Shown one piece after another: positions 7,074 through 8,367 of a stretch of 8,367 bases of DNA. The DNA lies in assembly GCA_002477595.1 (NCBI GenBank), contig DLQN01000033.1:6462-14828 (forward strand), written 5' to 3'. Made by a program: the position numbers and the translations under genes. The DNA comes from Roseivirga sp. UBA7431. GTDB taxonomy: Bacteria; Bacteroidota; Bacteroidia; Cytophagales; Cyclobacteriaceae. Each line of letters begins with the position of its first letter. Positions within the stretch are counted from its first letter, which is position 1. The notes under the pieces are model-generated. The model saw only the letters and a list, made by a program, of their open reading frames with translations, did not search any database and was not told where the DNA came from.

Positions 7074-7994
7074 TTAAAAAATTGTGAGTTCAGAGTAGGT
7101 GGTTAACTCCTCCAAAAACTTCATGCCTTTATAGGAGTTACCTTTTGGATTCAATTTTGGGCTCCAAACGGCAATGGCATAGTTATGCGGATATAACGCC
7201 ACAATACCTCCGCCCACACCACTTTTTCCTGGCAAGCCCACTTTAAAAGCAAACTCACCAGACTCGTCATAGAACCCGCAAGTGAGCATTAGGGCATTAA
7301 TCCTTTTTGACTGGCTAGGGGAGATAATCTCCTTTTGGTCAGAAAGTTTACGGCCGCCATTGGCTAAAAAAGTAAATGTCTGAGCCAGTTGCTGACAGTT
7401 CATTTCAAGTGAGCATATATTAAAGTAAAAGTCAAGGACCTCCGTTGGGTCATTCTCAATATTACCAAAGGACTTTATGAAGTTGCACATGGCAACATTT
7501 CGGTATCCCCCGGCTTTTTCAGAGCTTGCTATTTTTTCAGAGTAATTGAGATCAGGTAGGTTACTTAATTCTCGAACGAAGGCTAAGAAGTCCTTGTTCG
7601 CATCATTCAAATTAGAAATTAGAATGTCACAAATCACAATGGCTCCAGAATTTTCAAAGGGGTTTCGAGGAATGCCATGGTTTGTTTCGAGCAATATAAG
7701 AGAGTCAAACTTTGTCCCTGAAGGCTCTACCCCAACCCTACCCCAAATTTTCTCTCCAAGAATTTTATACGCAAGCGTAAGTGTAAGCACCTTAACAATA
7801 CTTTGTAATGAGAATTTTTCCAGGTAATTACCATTTCCTAATTCAAGCCCTTCTGTCGTTGTCATATGGATCCCAAACATATCCGGATCCACATTAGCTA
7901 ATTCAGGTATGTAAGTCGCTAGCTTTCCTTCATCATTAAGCGCTTTGGTTCTTTGATAAGCTTTTTCGAGAATGTCGCTATAATCCGAGGCCAT
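7074..7994 (-). CDS. glsA: Glutaminase (serine-dependent beta-lactamase-fold type)
   Basis: The enzyme hydrolyses glutamine to glutamate and ammonia in the cytosol. With the start at 7994 the protein has 306 residues, the usual size. The site is complete: S65 and K68 (SLQSIVK), N115 (RNPFENSGAI), E159 and N166 (SSEKAGGYRN), Y190, Y242 and V260 (GKSGVGGG). The spacings from N115 onward match those I recall for the B. subtilis YbgJ structure exactly. The frame is open back to an ATG at 8057, but the added residues (MRLSDLSGLKAINTMKQVRS) are an out-of-frame reading of the peptidase C-terminus and are not typical of the family, whereas MASDYSDILEKAYQ is. The chosen start overlaps the upstream M28 peptidase stop by 17 nt, so the two are likely cotranscribed and coupled. 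Confidence 0.93.
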   Translation of the reverse strand: MASDYSDILEKAYQRTKALNDEGKLATYIPELANVDPDMFGIHMTTTEGLELGNGNYLEKFSLQSIVKVLTLTLAYKILGEKIWGRVGVEPSGTKFDSLILLETNHGIPRNPFENSGAIVICDILISNLNDANKDFLAFVRELSNLPDLNYSEKIASSEKAGGYRNVAMCNFIKSFGNIENDPTEVLDFYFNICSLEMNCQQLAQTFTFLANGGRKLSDQKEIISPSQSKRINALMLTCGFYDESGEFAFKVGLPGKSGVGGGIVALYPHNYAIAVWSPKLNPKGNSYKGMKFLEELTTYSELTIF

Positions 7995-8367
7995 AGAGCT
8001 TCTTACCTGTTTCATAGTATTTATCGCCTTCAACCCAGAAAGGTCGCTCAGCCGCATTCCCGATCATTCTTGAAGCCAAAACGTAACTTTTAAAGAACTT
8101 CTCTAGGTAGTCATAATCAACAGTATTCGGGTTGTCGCCTGCCTTATGATAGTATTTGTTGATCTCATCATCGAAAGCACGGAAACCTAGACTATAAGTG
8201 GGTGCTGGGATTCCCTTACGGGCAAAGCTTACATTATCCGATCGATCAAATAAGCCTTGCTCTCCTGCCGGATCGTCAATTGCCTCTAAGCCCATGGCCA
8301 AATTGGCATCTTTTATATACTGTGAAGCAGTCGTTCTTTCTAGTCCAATAATGGTTGAAATAGTGAT
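7978..8367 (-). CDS. M28-family metallopeptidase, C-terminal part (truncated by window edge)
   Basis: The frame is open to the right edge and gives the last 129 residues of a zinc peptidase of the M28 type (aminopeptidase or carboxypeptidase-like). Visible marks are FDRSDNVSFARKGIPAP, matching the family's RSDH..FA..GIP block, and NKYYHKAGDNPNTVDYDYL near the end, whose histidine (codon 8148-8146) is in the position of the last zinc ligand. The asparagine in RSDN replaces the more usual histidine, which is not a metal ligand as far as I know. The other zinc ligands, any signal peptide and the start are outside the window; relatives are usually exported. The first ATG inside the window (8293-8295) is internal and is not a start. 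The end overlaps glsA by 17 nt. Confidence 0.85.
   Translation of the reverse strand: MTISTIIGLERTTASQYIKDANLAMGLEAIDDPAGEQGLFDRSDNVSFARKGIPAPTYSLGFRAFDDEINKYYHKAGDNPNTVDYDYLEKFFKSYVLASRMIGNAAERPFWVEGDKYYETGKKLYGLGL

Noticed and set aside
7546..7827. 93-codon plus-strand open frame opposite glsA
   Set aside because: It is antisense to conserved glutaminase catalytic motifs, with no family resemblance or operon partner.
7994..8057. Extended glutaminase start at 8057, adding 21 residues
   Set aside because: The added residues are an out-of-frame reading of the conserved M28 peptidase C-terminus, and the 306-residue form from 7994 matches the usual glutaminase length.

Overview
The window looks like ordinary chromosomal sequence from a member of the Bacteroidota, most likely a marine or Cytophagales-type relative. 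The evidence is the style of the DNA polymerase I, glutaminase, type III pantothenate kinase and exported amidase proteins, the lack of clear Shine-Dalgarno sequences, a TAnnTTTG-type promoter box, and moderate GC content judged by eye. The genus assignment is an inference. No rRNA, tRNA, CRISPR array, insertion sequence or phage gene was seen, and coding density is very high. No stretch over 300 bases lacks a gene; the longest clear intergenic gap is 63 bp.

Left half (1-4295), all on the minus strand and read from right to left: a four-helix membrane protein; a DinB-like metalloprotein gene overlapping it by 29 nt; the C-terminal remnant of an S41 peptidase that begins inside the end of the DinB frame; polA (full length, with all three enzymatic domains intact by motif); and, one base after the polA stop, the start of a PLP-dependent serine racemase/threonine dehydratase-like gene that runs off the left edge. 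The DinB/S41 stretch looks like a deletion scar: DinB lacks its usual C-terminal tail, the S41 protein lacks everything before its catalytic-serine strand, and the two join out of frame.

Right of a 63-bp divergent intergenic region, three plus-strand genes (4359-7046) form a tight operon: a membrane-anchored or exported amidase-signature hydrolase with an extra N-terminal helical region, coaX (type III pantothenate kinase, first step of CoA synthesis), and a 73-residue protein with two predicted membrane helices whose ATG overlaps the coaX stop (ATGA).

At the right end (7074-8367), on the minus strand and convergent with that operon, the C-terminal part of an M28-family metallopeptidase enters from the right edge and overlaps by 17 nt a complete glutaminase (glsA). 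The peptidase releases amino acids and the glutaminase turns glutamine into glutamate and ammonia, so a nitrogen-scavenging pair is plausible but inferred.

I found no convincing undescribed multi-gene system. The points most worth a second look are the DinB/S41 scar, a sliding-clamp-like pentapeptide in the PolA linker, and the AtzG/GatC-like N-terminus of the amidase.
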